This document shows, in pieces, positions 39,278-47,224 of a stretch of 64,000 nt of DNA; position 1 is the stretch's first letter, and each line of letters opens with the position of its first letter. The stretch is from positions 1-64,000 of the forward strand of contig JAHBXV010000030.1 of NCBI GenBank assembly GCA_019636285.1. Direction: 5' to 3'. The position numbers and the translations under genes were made by a program. Below the pieces are notes generated by a model. The model saw nothing but the letters and a program-made list of their open reading frames with translations. It did not search any database and was not told where the DNA came from. Source of the DNA: Planctomycetaceae bacterium. GTDB taxonomy: Bacteria > Planctomycetota > Planctomycetia > Planctomycetales > Planctomycetaceae.

Positions 39278-40768
39278 CTATCTTCGGCGCGCTTGCGACC
39301 AGGCGGCCAGGTGCTTCAGGCCGAGTTTGGCTCCGCCCGGTTCCTGCCACAACCCCGCGTTGGGAAATCGATGCGCCCGTTCATCGGTAAAGTGCGACCA
39401 GAACACCCCCGCGACGCTCGGCTTCGCCAGGAGCAAGGGGACAACCTCGTCGATCCATGTCGCCTGTTCGGTCTCGCCGAAATTGGCCGGGCTGATCCGG
39501 CTGTCGACCTCGGTGTCTCCGCTGACCTGCATGTCAAGATCGGCACGGCTGGGATACGCCAGCGTGACATACAGCGGCAGGCCCAGCAGGCTCCACATAT
39601 CGATCATGCGGCAGAAATCGAGCGCGTGACGATTGGCGGTCCCGCACGGCAGAAAGCCGACGGCGATCTCCAGGTTGACGCCCCCGAGGCCGACACCCGA
39701 TCGCGCCAGCGCGTCGATCGCCTGTAGCGGTGTCAGCCGATGCTGGCCGCGGGCCTGGTACTCGCCCCACGGCTGGTCGACCCGCACGAGGTACTGGCTT
39801 TCCCCATCGACCTGGCGAGCCGTGTCGAGCACGCGGGCCACCAGCGATAACCGCGACTCTTCATTCAAAGACAGAACACCCCCCGTGTTGAACCGGGCGG
39901 CAACTTCCCATAGCCGCACGCGGCCGACATAGCGCGAGATCGCCGTTTCCACGAAGTCGCACACGAAGCTTTGCAGATTGAAGAAATCGTGCTCCCAGGG
40001 AGTCAGCCAGTCCGGCAGGCCGCCCGCCCCCAGATCGATGAGCGACCCGGCGCGGGTCGTCAGTCGATGCGATTCGCAATACTCCAGATGCCGATCGGCG
40101 GTCGACCAGTCATATTCCCCTTCGGCCGATTCGACGTCGCGCCAATCGACGCGCACCGCCGCGGCGTTAAAGACCTGCTGAAACTCGGCTTGTCCCGAAA
40201 ACGGAACCTCGGAAACATTCAATTCGCAGCCCAGCAGCACCGGCATGGTGGCGAAACTTCGCTGGCGTCCGGCCAATGCCTGCTGGCGGAAGGCATCGGC
40301 CAGCCAATCCGCCGCATCCAGTCCGACTTCCAGCGCCCGCAGCGCGAGATCCCAGGCCAGACCTTCGTCGTGCTGCGACAATGCTGCCTTGGCGAAGAGA
40401 CGCTGGGCTTCGAGCAGGCGGTTCGTGAATTCGTCCGGAACCAGCATGCCCGCCAGTTGCCAGGTGGACGACTGATTCCGCAATTGAACGATCAGTCCGC
40501 GCGCGAGTTCAACGCTCAGGAGATATGGTTGGTCTCGCTCGGGGAGCGTGGTCGTCGCGATGACGACCGGTCCCCGACCGGGAATCGGAAACGCCACATG
40601 AAAGTGGCAGCTTTCCGAACTCGACCGTCGGCAGAGAACCTGGCGATCTTCCACTTCGATTCGCGTGGCGAAGATGCGGCCGTCGCCGCCGCTGAGATAA
40701 CCGCGATGAACCTCCGGCCAATTCGCCAGAAACTCAGCCGACTCGACCGAGAAGCGAATCACGCCCAT
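39278..40768 (-). CDS. GH10-fold protein lacking catalytic glutamates
   Basis: 496 aa, no signal peptide. An N-terminal beta-rich module (~1-110) and helical linker precede a TIM-barrel like that of GH10 xylanases. FNAAAVRVDWRDVESAEGEYDWSTADRHLEYCESHRL matches the 'F...WxxxEPxxGxYxFxxxDxxvxxa' block (quoted in part). GLPDWL matches the post-beta3 block, LWEVAARFN replaces the acid/base motif WDVVNEA, and LYVTLAYPS replaces the nucleophile strand (xITELD). Both catalytic Glu are therefore absent. It is likely a carbohydrate-binding or structural pseudoenzyme; alternatively a divergent hydrolase with moved residues. Confidence 0.7.
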   Translation of the reverse strand: MGVIRFSVESAEFLANWPEVHRGYLSGGDGRIFATRIEVEDRQVLCRRSSSESCHFHVAFPIPGRGPVVIATTTLPERDQPYLLSVELARGLIVQLRNQSSTWQLAGMLVPDEFTNRLLEAQRLFAKAALSQHDEGLAWDLALRALEVGLDAADWLADAFRQQALAGRQRSFATMPVLLGCELNVSEVPFSGQAEFQQVFNAAAVRVDWRDVESAEGEYDWSTADRHLEYCESHRLTTRAGSLIDLGAGGLPDWLTPWEHDFFNLQSFVCDFVETAISRYVGRVRLWEVAARFNTGGVLSLNEESRLSLVARVLDTARQVDGESQYLVRVDQPWGEYQARGQHRLTPLQAIDALARSGVGLGGVNLEIAVGFLPCGTANRHALDFCRMIDMWSLLGLPLYVTLAYPSRADLDMQVSGDTEVDSRISPANFGETEQATWIDEVVPLLLAKPSVAGVFWSHFTDERAHRFPNAGLWQEPGGAKLGLKHLAAWSQARRR

Positions 40769-40881
40769 GCCGCTTCCCCGGTGATCGTCATGACCGGCAC
40801 CGCCGTTGTCCGTTGAAAAGAGACCTTGCGAAGAAACCGTACGGCCCGCCCAAGGGGTGAAGACCTCCCCTTATCATCGCG

Positions 40882-41122
40882 TCCCAACCCGGTCGGCGTA
40901 CACTGCCCGATGAATTCGATCGCTCGGATTTCACGTCGGAGAATTGGAACCCCATTTGCCTCATGTTCCACCCCGGTTGGCGTCCCTGGCACAGTCCAGA
41001 CAATCATGCCGCTTCGAAGCCAGAGGGATGGAACCCAACCTGTTCTTCGCGTTCCACCCCGGTTGGCGTCACTTGCACAGCCAAAGTGTTCGTACCGCTC
41101 CGTCGCCAGAGGGGTGGAACCC
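40882..41122. repeat. Tandem array of about 86-bp hairpin units (family R2)
   Basis: Two clear units (40965-41035 and 41051-41122) begin GTTCCACCCCGGTTGGCGTC and end with the inverse GGGGTGGAACCC. A degenerate third unit starts near 40882 (CCCAACCCGGTCGGCG ... TTGGAACCC). Period about 86 bp, head to tail, upstream of purC. Units lack conserved direct repeats with unique spacers, so it is not CRISPR. Confidence 0.8.
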
Positions 41123-41219
41123 AACGAAGACAGTGTAGTTTGGGCCTACTTGTTGTTCAAGAAGCCCCGGCGGGCTACGCTCTTCGGCAATTCGGCCCCG
41201 TTTTCAGGACTTTCGCACG

Positions 41220-42104
41220 ATGGCTACCCATGTCGTCTCCCGCATTGAACTTCCCGGCATCCCCGTGCGGCGAGGCAAGGTTCGCGATGTGTTCGACTTC
41301 GGCGATCGGCTGCTGCTGGTCGCCACCGATCGCATCAGCGCTTTCGATTGGATTCTTCCCACCCCCATTCCGGACAAAGGGCGGCTGCTGACGGCGATCA
41401 GCGCGTTCTGGTTCGAGCGAGTGGGGATCCCCCATCACCTCCTCGACCTCGATCCGCGCGTCCTTCCCCTCCCGGCTGGATTCGATCCGGCACCGCTGCT
41501 GGGGCGGAGCATGGTCGTGCGCAAGACCACGGTTGTCCCCATCGAATGTGTCGCCCGAGGCTACCTGGTCGGGTCGGGCTGGAAAGACTACCGGGCCACC
41601 GGAAAAGTCTGCGGCCTCCCGCTGCCCGCGGGGCTTCAGGAATGTGGCCAGTTGCCCGAAGTTCTCTTCACTCCCGCGACCAAGGCCGAATCGGGGCACG
41701 ACGAGAACATTTCGTTCGAGCAGATGTGCCAGGCGGTTCCCCAGGAACTGGCGAGTCGGCTGCGCGAGTTGACGATCTCGCTGTACCAGCGGGCCGCCGA
41801 CTATGCGCGCGGTCGCGGAATTATCATTGCCGACACCAAGTTCGAATTTGGCCAGGCGGGCGGCGAACTCTATCTGATCGACGAAGCGCTCACCCCGGAC
41901 AGTTCCCGGTTCTGGCCAGCCGACGCTTACCAACCCGGCCGCGCTCAGCCTTCGTTCGATAAGCAGTTCGTTCGCGACTGGCTCGAATCAACGACCTGGG
42001 ACAAGAACAGCCCGCCGCCGGAATTGCCGGCTGACATTGTCGAGCGAACGCGGCAAAAGTACGCCGAAGCCTACGAACGCCTCACCGGCCGCCCGTGGAG
42101 TTAA
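41220..42104 (+). CDS. purC: Phosphoribosylaminoimidazole-succinocarboxamide synthase
   Basis: 294 aa. Joins CAIR and aspartate with ATP to give SAICAR in purine synthesis. Family blocks: [101 protein letters not shown] and [12 protein letters not shown]. This is the longer purC type. Start ATG 41220. Monocistronic and closed by a hairpin at 42121-42145. purA is elsewhere in this window (59419). Confidence 0.97.
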   Translation: MATHVVSRIELPGIPVRRGKVRDVFDFGDRLLLVATDRISAFDWILPTPIPDKGRLLTAISAFWFERVGIPHHLLDLDPRVLPLPAGFDPAPLLGRSMVVRKTTVVPIECVARGYLVGSGWKDYRATGKVCGLPLPAGLQECGQLPEVLFTPATKAESGHDENISFEQMCQAVPQELASRLRELTISLYQRAADYARGRGIIIADTKFEFGQAGGELYLIDEALTPDSSRFWPADAYQPGRAQPSFDKQFVRDWLESTTWDKNSPPPELPADIVERTRQKYAEAYERLTGRPWS

Positions 42105-42120
42105 TGTCGCACAACATTTC

Positions 42121-42145
42121 GCCCCCGGTTGCCGCAACCGGGGGC
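42121..42145. terminator. Hairpin between convergent purC and lipoprotein gene
   Basis: An 11-bp perfect GC-rich stem (42121-42131 with 42135-42145) and 3-nt loop; no T-tract. Serves both converging genes. Confidence 0.6.
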
Positions 42146-42150
42146 ATCCC

Positions 42151-43989
42151 TCACTTCACCACAAAGTTCGCCGTATAGCTCGACATCTTCCCACTCAGCT
42201 CATCGAAGATCGTGAGCTTCAGACGATGCGGCCCCAGGGGGAGCTTGTCGGGAATGGCGAACTGGTAGTTGTGGAAGTAGTCGCGCCGGGGAGCGCGGCA
42301 CAGGTCTTCCGTCGCCGGAAAATCACGCTTCCAGCGAACTTCGCCCGTGGGACTCAGGATTTCGAGCGTCGACCGTAGGACGGTGCGATACCGTCCATCG
42401 AGCGTGGGGTCGCTGCGATAGTTGTCGATCTCGGCATAAACAAGCACTTCCTGACCGGGGCTGAATTCGTCGCGAGGGAAGCGCTCGTAGATGCCAAAGT
42501 CGAGGATGCGCTGACAGAACCCGACGCTGCGAATCTCCAGATCAGCCACTTCTCGAAGACGACGCACAGCCGTGTTCAACTGGGAGATCGCCTGCCCCGC
42601 TCGATCGGCCGAACGCGGCATGTGTTCGACATCAAGATAGTTTGCCAGTCCCCACAACACCTGCTGGCAGAATTCCTGGTCGACTGGATCGAGCCCCGGA
42701 ATCGCCGTCAGAGCCCGTTCCGGCCGATTGGCCATCAGGTAGAGCATTCGCAGGTAAAGCTGCTGCCGCAACTGGGCGTGTCGACCTTCCGCAGTGGTCG
42801 GGACGGCGACGCGCGCGACATCCTGTTCGACGATTCCAATCAAACGGTCGAGATCGCTCTGCCACGGCATGGGAGTGGCGACGGCGGTACTCACGGGCGA
42901 ATTCAATTCCGGCGGGAGATGGGTCTGACTGGCAGCCGTGGTCTGCACGCCGTTTGAGGCTGCCCCCGCGCCGTCCGCCGTCACGACATTCCCTCCGGGG
43001 ACTTCCTCCGGATACGGAATTCGCCGGACAGCGAATGGGCCTAGATTGTCGGCTGTTCCCGTGCTTCCGTGGGCAGCGCGCAACAGGGCGGCATCGTTGG
43101 GGTCGGAATACGGTCCAATGGCCGCGGCGGCTCCCGGATGACCAGCGCCGGCCAGCACCTGCATGGCTGCCTGGGCCATCGCCTGATCGCCATTCGGCAT
43201 CGTGTTGTTGGCAGCAGAAACACCTGGAGCATTCGCGGGGGTGCCAACGCTCGGGGCGGTCCCCCACGGGTTCACCGCTCCCAGCCCCGCTTGGGCGGCT
43301 GGGGTAGTAGGCGTGGTCGTTGCTACCAGCGGAGCAGCGGGGTCGATCGAAGCGCTGACGGTTTGAACGCCGGCCTCGCCTTCTTTCGGTTTCATCCGTT
43401 CGGCAAGTTCGATCGAGAGCCGCCGAGCACGCAGAATGTCGGGAATGACGGCCGGGTCGACCCGCTTGAGTTGACCGTACCAGTAGTCCTTCTCATCAGG
43501 CGGCGCGCCGCGAAGTTCCGATTCGATCAGCGCCAGCGTCTCGGGCTTCCAAGCCGGATTGCTGCCGGGTTTCGTCTCAGCCGGTTTCACGTCCGCAGCC
43601 GGCGCTGTTTCACTGGCTTGGGCCGTGGCTGCGGCCTCGGGCTTGGGTGTGTCTGCCGGTTTCGTCTCGGCAACGGCTTCGGGAGCAGGCTTGGTTTCGG
43701 TCGCGGGTTTTGCGTCGGCCTTCGCCGGCGGCTGGTCGGCCACTTCGGTCACAGCGGGTTTTGTGCCCGCCTTCTTGAAGGGGTTCCCCTTTTTAGCCTC
43801 GGCGACTTTCTCTTCGGCAGCGGGCTTCTCCGCGGTCTTTGGTGCTCCGGCCTCCGCGACCTTCGCCGCGTCGGGCTTACGAAACATCGCCAGAGGATTC
43901 ATCGACCGCGCGCCGCTCCCCGTCGCGGCACAGCCCGTGAGGACTGCCGAGATGACCGCGATCGAAGACCAAAGCACGAAGCGATCCAA
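42151..43989 (-). CDS. Large lipoprotein of unknown function
   Basis: 612 aa. The signal peptide ends in a lipobox (SAVLTGC). Residues ~40-150 are a low-complexity Lys/Ala/Glu/Pro/Thr linker able to span periplasm or peptidoglycan. A short helical block (NPAWKPETLALIESELRGAPPDEKDYWYGQLKRVDPA, quoted in part) precedes another Pro/Ala/Gly-rich linker. The C-terminal ~230 residues are folded: a helical part (LYLRMLYLMANRPERALTAI), then beta-rich text (FSPGQEVLVYAEIDNYRSD, LPLGPHRLKLTIFDELSGK). The family is not recognised; a surface or envelope role is inferred only from the anchor and linkers. Confidence 0.7.
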   Translation of the reverse strand: MDRFVLWSSIAVISAVLTGCAATGSGARSMNPLAMFRKPDAAKVAEAGAPKTAEKPAAEEKVAEAKKGNPFKKAGTKPAVTEVADQPPAKADAKPATETKPAPEAVAETKPADTPKPEAAATAQASETAPAADVKPAETKPGSNPAWKPETLALIESELRGAPPDEKDYWYGQLKRVDPAVIPDILRARRLSIELAERMKPKEGEAGVQTVSASIDPAAPLVATTTPTTPAAQAGLGAVNPWGTAPSVGTPANAPGVSAANNTMPNGDQAMAQAAMQVLAGAGHPGAAAAIGPYSDPNDAALLRAAHGSTGTADNLGPFAVRRIPYPEEVPGGNVVTADGAGAASNGVQTTAASQTHLPPELNSPVSTAVATPMPWQSDLDRLIGIVEQDVARVAVPTTAEGRHAQLRQQLYLRMLYLMANRPERALTAIPGLDPVDQEFCQQVLWGLANYLDVEHMPRSADRAGQAISQLNTAVRRLREVADLEIRSVGFCQRILDFGIYERFPRDEFSPGQEVLVYAEIDNYRSDPTLDGRYRTVLRSTLEILSPTGEVRWKRDFPATEDLCRAPRRDYFHNYQFAIPDKLPLGPHRLKLTIFDELSGKMSSYTANFVVK

Positions 43990-44225
43990 CGCAGCGTCCC
44001 TGCTGGCGAAGTGATCCTGTCAAAGACGCGACCCCCGCCGGTGGACCGACGGACTTCGCGCCTGAAAACATCGGATTGTGTCGAGGAGTACCGGGGGTGT
44101 TAGCTCAATTCCGCCAACACGGCAAGACCAAATACGGGTCGAGTGGCACGCCATGAGTCTTCGAAAGGCGTGGTGAGCGGACACCTCCCACGCCCTTTTG
44201 CAAAGTCTTCAGGGCGTGCCCCCCA
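43990..44225. other. Intergenic region between rsmE and the lipoprotein gene
   Basis: About 235 bases holding the promoter of the minus-strand lipoprotein gene. A GGGCGTG ... CACGCCC inverse (about 44177-44218) may act as a weak terminator for rsmE. Confidence 0.35.
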
Positions 44226-44981
44226 TCATACGGTCACAGGAGTCCGGCGAATCCGCTCCAGCCCGGCAATCGCCGCGTAGGCCACACCCGCAGTTTCCAC
44301 ACGCAGGACAGAGGATCCAAACGTGCGGAGCAGGAAGCCCGCCTGGCAAGCCGACTCGACCTCGGCCGGGGAGAAGCCCCCTTCCGGTCCCACGGCACAC
44401 AGCATCGACGACTCGGGCGAACCATCGAGAGAAGGCGCCCAAGGGGTGCCCTGCGGATCCGCAAGAATGGCTTTCTGATTCGATCGCGAGCCGCTGAGGA
44501 ACTCAGCGAACGAGACAGGCTCGCGGATGACCAGCAGATGTCGCCGACGCGATTGCTTGCAGGCAGCAACGACCGAGGCGCGTAGTCGGTCGAGCTTCGT
44601 GGCTCGCGGTTCAACCACGCTCCGTTCCGTGACAAGCGGGATCAGCTCGTCGACTCCCAGTTCGGTCGTTTTCTCGACGAGCCAGTCGAAACGGTCTCCC
44701 TTGGGAATGGCGGTTGCCAGAATGATGCGACAGGCCGCCGGGGGAATGTGTTCAATCGACCCGATCTCAATCATCAGCGCCCGTTTGCCGACGTCGCGAA
44801 CGACACCCGTGGTCCAGCCCCCCGCGCCGTCGAATAGCTCCAGACTCTGCCCCGATCGCATCCGCAAGACATGCAACGCGTGATGAGCCTCGGGACCGTC
44901 CAGCGTCACAAGCGCGCCGGACTCACCACGAGCGGCCGTCTTCAGCGCGGGATAATAAAAACAGTCCACGAAGTTACTCAC
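44226..44981 (-). CDS. rsmE: 16S rRNA m3U1498 methyltransferase
   Basis: 251 aa SPOUT methyltransferase. N-terminal PUA-like part (HHALHVLRMRSGQSLELFDGAGG), then IILATAIPKGDRFDWLVEKTTELGVDELIPLVTERSVV (quoted from the family core), AVGPEGGFSPAEVESACQAGF (SAM-binding knot) and LRTFGSSVLRVETAGVAYAAI at the C-terminus, where the family has LGxRILRxETA. Start ATG 44981. Monocistronic. Confidence 0.95.
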   Translation of the reverse strand: MSNFVDCFYYPALKTAARGESGALVTLDGPEAHHALHVLRMRSGQSLELFDGAGGWTTGVVRDVGKRALMIEIGSIEHIPPAACRIILATAIPKGDRFDWLVEKTTELGVDELIPLVTERSVVEPRATKLDRLRASVVAACKQSRRRHLLVIREPVSFAEFLSGSRSNQKAILADPQGTPWAPSLDGSPESSMLCAVGPEGGFSPAEVESACQAGFLLRTFGSSVLRVETAGVAYAAIAGLERIRRTPVTV

Positions 44982-45060
44982 ACTGGCCAGAAAGAACTCT
45001 CTTATTCCTCGTTCCCCGGCGGGAGCCTGGGAACACTGTCCAATTCATCAACTGTTTTCC

Positions 45061-45283
45061 TGACCGCGAAGCGGTCAAAGAGGGTAGCCCTGGGTCGCGC
45101 AGCGCACCCACGGTCCGGAATCATCGTTCTTATGTTTCTTCCCACCCCCAGCGGGGGTCGCAGATACGTACGAATGTCTGCGACCCCCGCTGGGGGTCGA
45201 GAGCCTGAAAAGGACCATTGAACCGTGGGTGCGCCCGCGACCCACGGCTACCATCTCCGATGCCGGAGGCATCGGAGGAATCA
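45061..45283. repeat. About 223-bp nested-palindrome element, family R4 copy 1
   Basis: Order: TGACCGCGAAGCGGTCAAAG, GGTAGCC, CGCGCAGCGCACCCACGG, a central pair of CCCCAGCGGGGGTCG and CGACCCCCGCTGGGGG arms, then CCGTGGGTGCG, CCACGGCTACCATC and GATGCCGGAGGCATCGGAGG. Outer parts are inverse to each other. A copy with the same order lies at 61296-61520. Confidence 0.85.
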
Positions 45284-45300
45284 ATTTCTCTCATTCCCAA

Positions 45301-45412
45301 AGCAGAGGCATCACAACCGGCTGTCGCCGTTGCGAACGAAAACTTGTCATCACAAAAGAACAGAGAAATACGCCCACTGCCGCCCTATTTTCGTGTGAGC
45401 TTGGGAACAAGT
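45301..45412 (+). repeat. Family R5 element copy 2
   Basis: AGCAGAGGCATCACAACCGG, GCTGTCGCCGTTGCGAACGA and GTGAGCTTGGGAAC match the minus-strand reading of 39135-39256. It directly follows the R4 element. Confidence 0.7.
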
Positions 45413-45436
45413 GCAATCTTTCACACGATCAAATCA

Positions 45437-45664
45437 CTAACTCTCATGGATCGCGACCCGCTTGATTCGCGATGACGCGCCCGTGGCGATCGTGACGGCC
45501 GATTTGGAGCAGCCAAAATGCCGGGCAACGAGCGCGATCAACTCCGCATTTGCTTTGCCGTCGACCGGAGAGGCCTTGACCGAGGCGAGGTACGTGCCGT
45601 CTTCCTGAAGAGTCAGGATGCTGGTCTTGGCGTTCGGTTTCACTTTGACCTGGATCGTGGCCAT
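45437..45664 (-). CDS. DUF167 (YggU-like) protein
   Basis: 75 aa, complete for this very small family. VKVKPNAKTSILTLQEDGTYLASVKASPVDGKANAELIALVARHFGC (quoted in blocks) and VTIATGASSRIKRVAI match DUF167. The function is unknown; the family is often found near other housekeeping genes. Start ATG 45664. It is followed by the R5 and R4 repeat block. Confidence 0.9.
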   Translation of the reverse strand: MATIQVKVKPNAKTSILTLQEDGTYLASVKASPVDGKANAELIALVARHFGCSKSAVTIATGASSRIKRVAIHES

Positions 45665-45713
45665 AGTCGTCTCATTCGTTTCCTGGCTCCGCCTGAAACG
45701 CCCCCTCGGAAAA

Positions 45714-45773
45714 GTAACCCGAAGCGTCAGCGAGGGATCTTCCCGTCTCTCCCTCGCTGACGCTTCGGGTTAC
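45714..45773. repeat. 24-bp perfect inverted repeat hairpin (family R9)
   Basis: GTAACCCGAAGCGTCAGCGAGGGA (45714-45737) is exactly inverse to 45750-45773 with a 12-nt loop. It lies between the PQQ-repeat gene and the DUF167 gene, both on the minus strand, so it would end or block the upstream transcript. Confidence 0.85.
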
Positions 45774-45811
45774 TGAACGATCGGACCACCGCATAAGCGG
45801 CCGACATGCCC

Positions 45812-47224
45812 TCATCGAATCTGAGCGCCGCTCGCCGCTTCCGCCGAAGCTGTTACCACCGGCATGCTGACCACGGTGAGTTGGCGGCCCGTTGTCGTCA
45901 ACAATTCGTCGCGAGTCGTCGTGACGGGACCGGTTGGCGCTGCGACAGGTCCGAGCGGCCGAAAGTCCGGCGTGGTTCCATCGATCAGCCGCACCAGAGA
46001 CCACATCGGTTCATCGGTGGCAACCAGCAACTGATCGCCAAAACATTGCAATCCCGAGGTCGGTTTGCCCGGAAGCGAGAGCCGCCAGCGAATGAGTCCC
46101 GTGGAATGGCTCATGCCGACGACCGCTCCGCCGCGATCAAGAACGACAAGATGTCCGGCCATGAGCGCGGGACGCCCCAGCGTCGATCCCGTCGTCGGGT
46201 TGCGCCACGCCACGTGCGTTTCGCCGACGTTGCCGCGCCCGTTGGTTCGAATCGCGAGAGTCTGTGCCTGCGGTGTATCGACACTCAAGTAAACCCGTTT
46301 GTCGTCCGCCGTGATCGCCGGAAGCGCTCCCCAGCTTTCCCAGCCGCAATGCCAGAGGGGTTTCCCCAGATCGGGATGCCACGCAGCAACGCCCTCCGCC
46401 CCCGCGAGCACGATTTGCGGTCGACCGCCGGTTTCCCGCACGATGGGCGGAGCCACATCCCGGCACATCGGATGGACCCGGCGATAAATCATCGCGCCCG
46501 TCTGGCGATGCACGCCGGTCAGCGTGGCCGCCGCACGCAACACCCCGGTTGTCCGTCCGACCACCAGGACCAGGTTGCCCGACAGGACGGGCGGGCAGGG
46601 GGCGGTCTCGGGCGCGGAACCCAGTTCCAGCCGCCAGACAATGCGGCCCGAGGCATCAATTGCCGACAGCCACTGCTCGTCCCCTCCCTTCGAGATGACG
46701 AACACATGCTTACCGTCGTCGGCCGGCATGGCGAGTTCGAGCGTGCTGCCCGATCCAGTGGACAACCCGTTACGCGGAAAGCCATCAACCTGCCAAAGCA
46801 GACGTCCGGTGCGGCGATCCAAGGCCACCACCGCCCGTTCCCCGGTCGGCCGCGCGATCGGGACCGTGATCCGGTTCCCCGCGACGCAATAGTCGGCAAT
46901 CGGTTCGCCGGGCAGAACCCGCCCCCATTCTTCCACGACCGCGGGGACTTCGGTCGACGTCGCGCGGGGCCATTCCTGTCCTAACTCGGCTCCCCAGAAG
47001 GCGCGGTCGCCGGTCTCGCGATGAACGGGGACCAGATCGAAGTTATCGGCCGAGTCGATCCGCGAAAACTCGACCGTCGAGTTGAGCCACAAGGGAACCG
47101 TCAGCCAGACGACGAGCAACAGTGCGACCAGCGCGCCCCAGCGGCCGAGGTCCACGGCAGGGCTCTGTCGACGACGCGACCGGGATGGCGATCGGGCAAA
47201 TTCAAACGGGACGACGCGCATCAT
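45812..47224 (-). CDS. Membrane-anchored PQQ-type beta-propeller protein
   Basis: 470 aa. One TM helix (WGALVALLLVVWLTVPLWL) anchors a periplasmic domain with repeated propeller blades: AVVALDRRTGRLLWQVDGFP, LSAIDASGRIVWRLELG, AAWHPDLGKPLWHCGWESWG, VVGMSHSTGLIRWRLSLPG. The blades resemble BamB/PQQ repeats, with no PQQ-ligand set visible, so a scaffold role is more likely than dehydrogenase. The ATG at 47224 overlaps the ABC exporter stop by one base (TGATG), so the two are translationally coupled and probably act together at the inner membrane. Confidence 0.82.
   Translation of the reverse strand: MMRVVPFEFARSPSRSRRRQSPAVDLGRWGALVALLLVVWLTVPLWLNSTVEFSRIDSADNFDLVPVHRETGDRAFWGAELGQEWPRATSTEVPAVVEEWGRVLPGEPIADYCVAGNRITVPIARPTGERAVVALDRRTGRLLWQVDGFPRNGLSTGSGSTLELAMPADDGKHVFVISKGGDEQWLSAIDASGRIVWRLELGSAPETAPCPPVLSGNLVLVVGRTTGVLRAAATLTGVHRQTGAMIYRRVHPMCRDVAPPIVRETGGRPQIVLAGAEGVAAWHPDLGKPLWHCGWESWGALPAITADDKRVYLSVDTPQAQTLAIRTNGRGNVGETHVAWRNPTTGSTLGRPALMAGHLVVLDRGGAVVGMSHSTGLIRWRLSLPGKPTSGLQCFGDQLLVATDEPMWSLVRLIDGTTPDFRPLGPVAAPTGPVTTTRDELLTTTGRQLTVVSMPVVTASAEAASGAQIR

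Noticed and set aside
40882-41122. CRISPR-like tandem repeat
   Set aside because: Only two to three units of about 86 bp with inverse ends and no short identical repeats separated by unique spacers; no cas genes.
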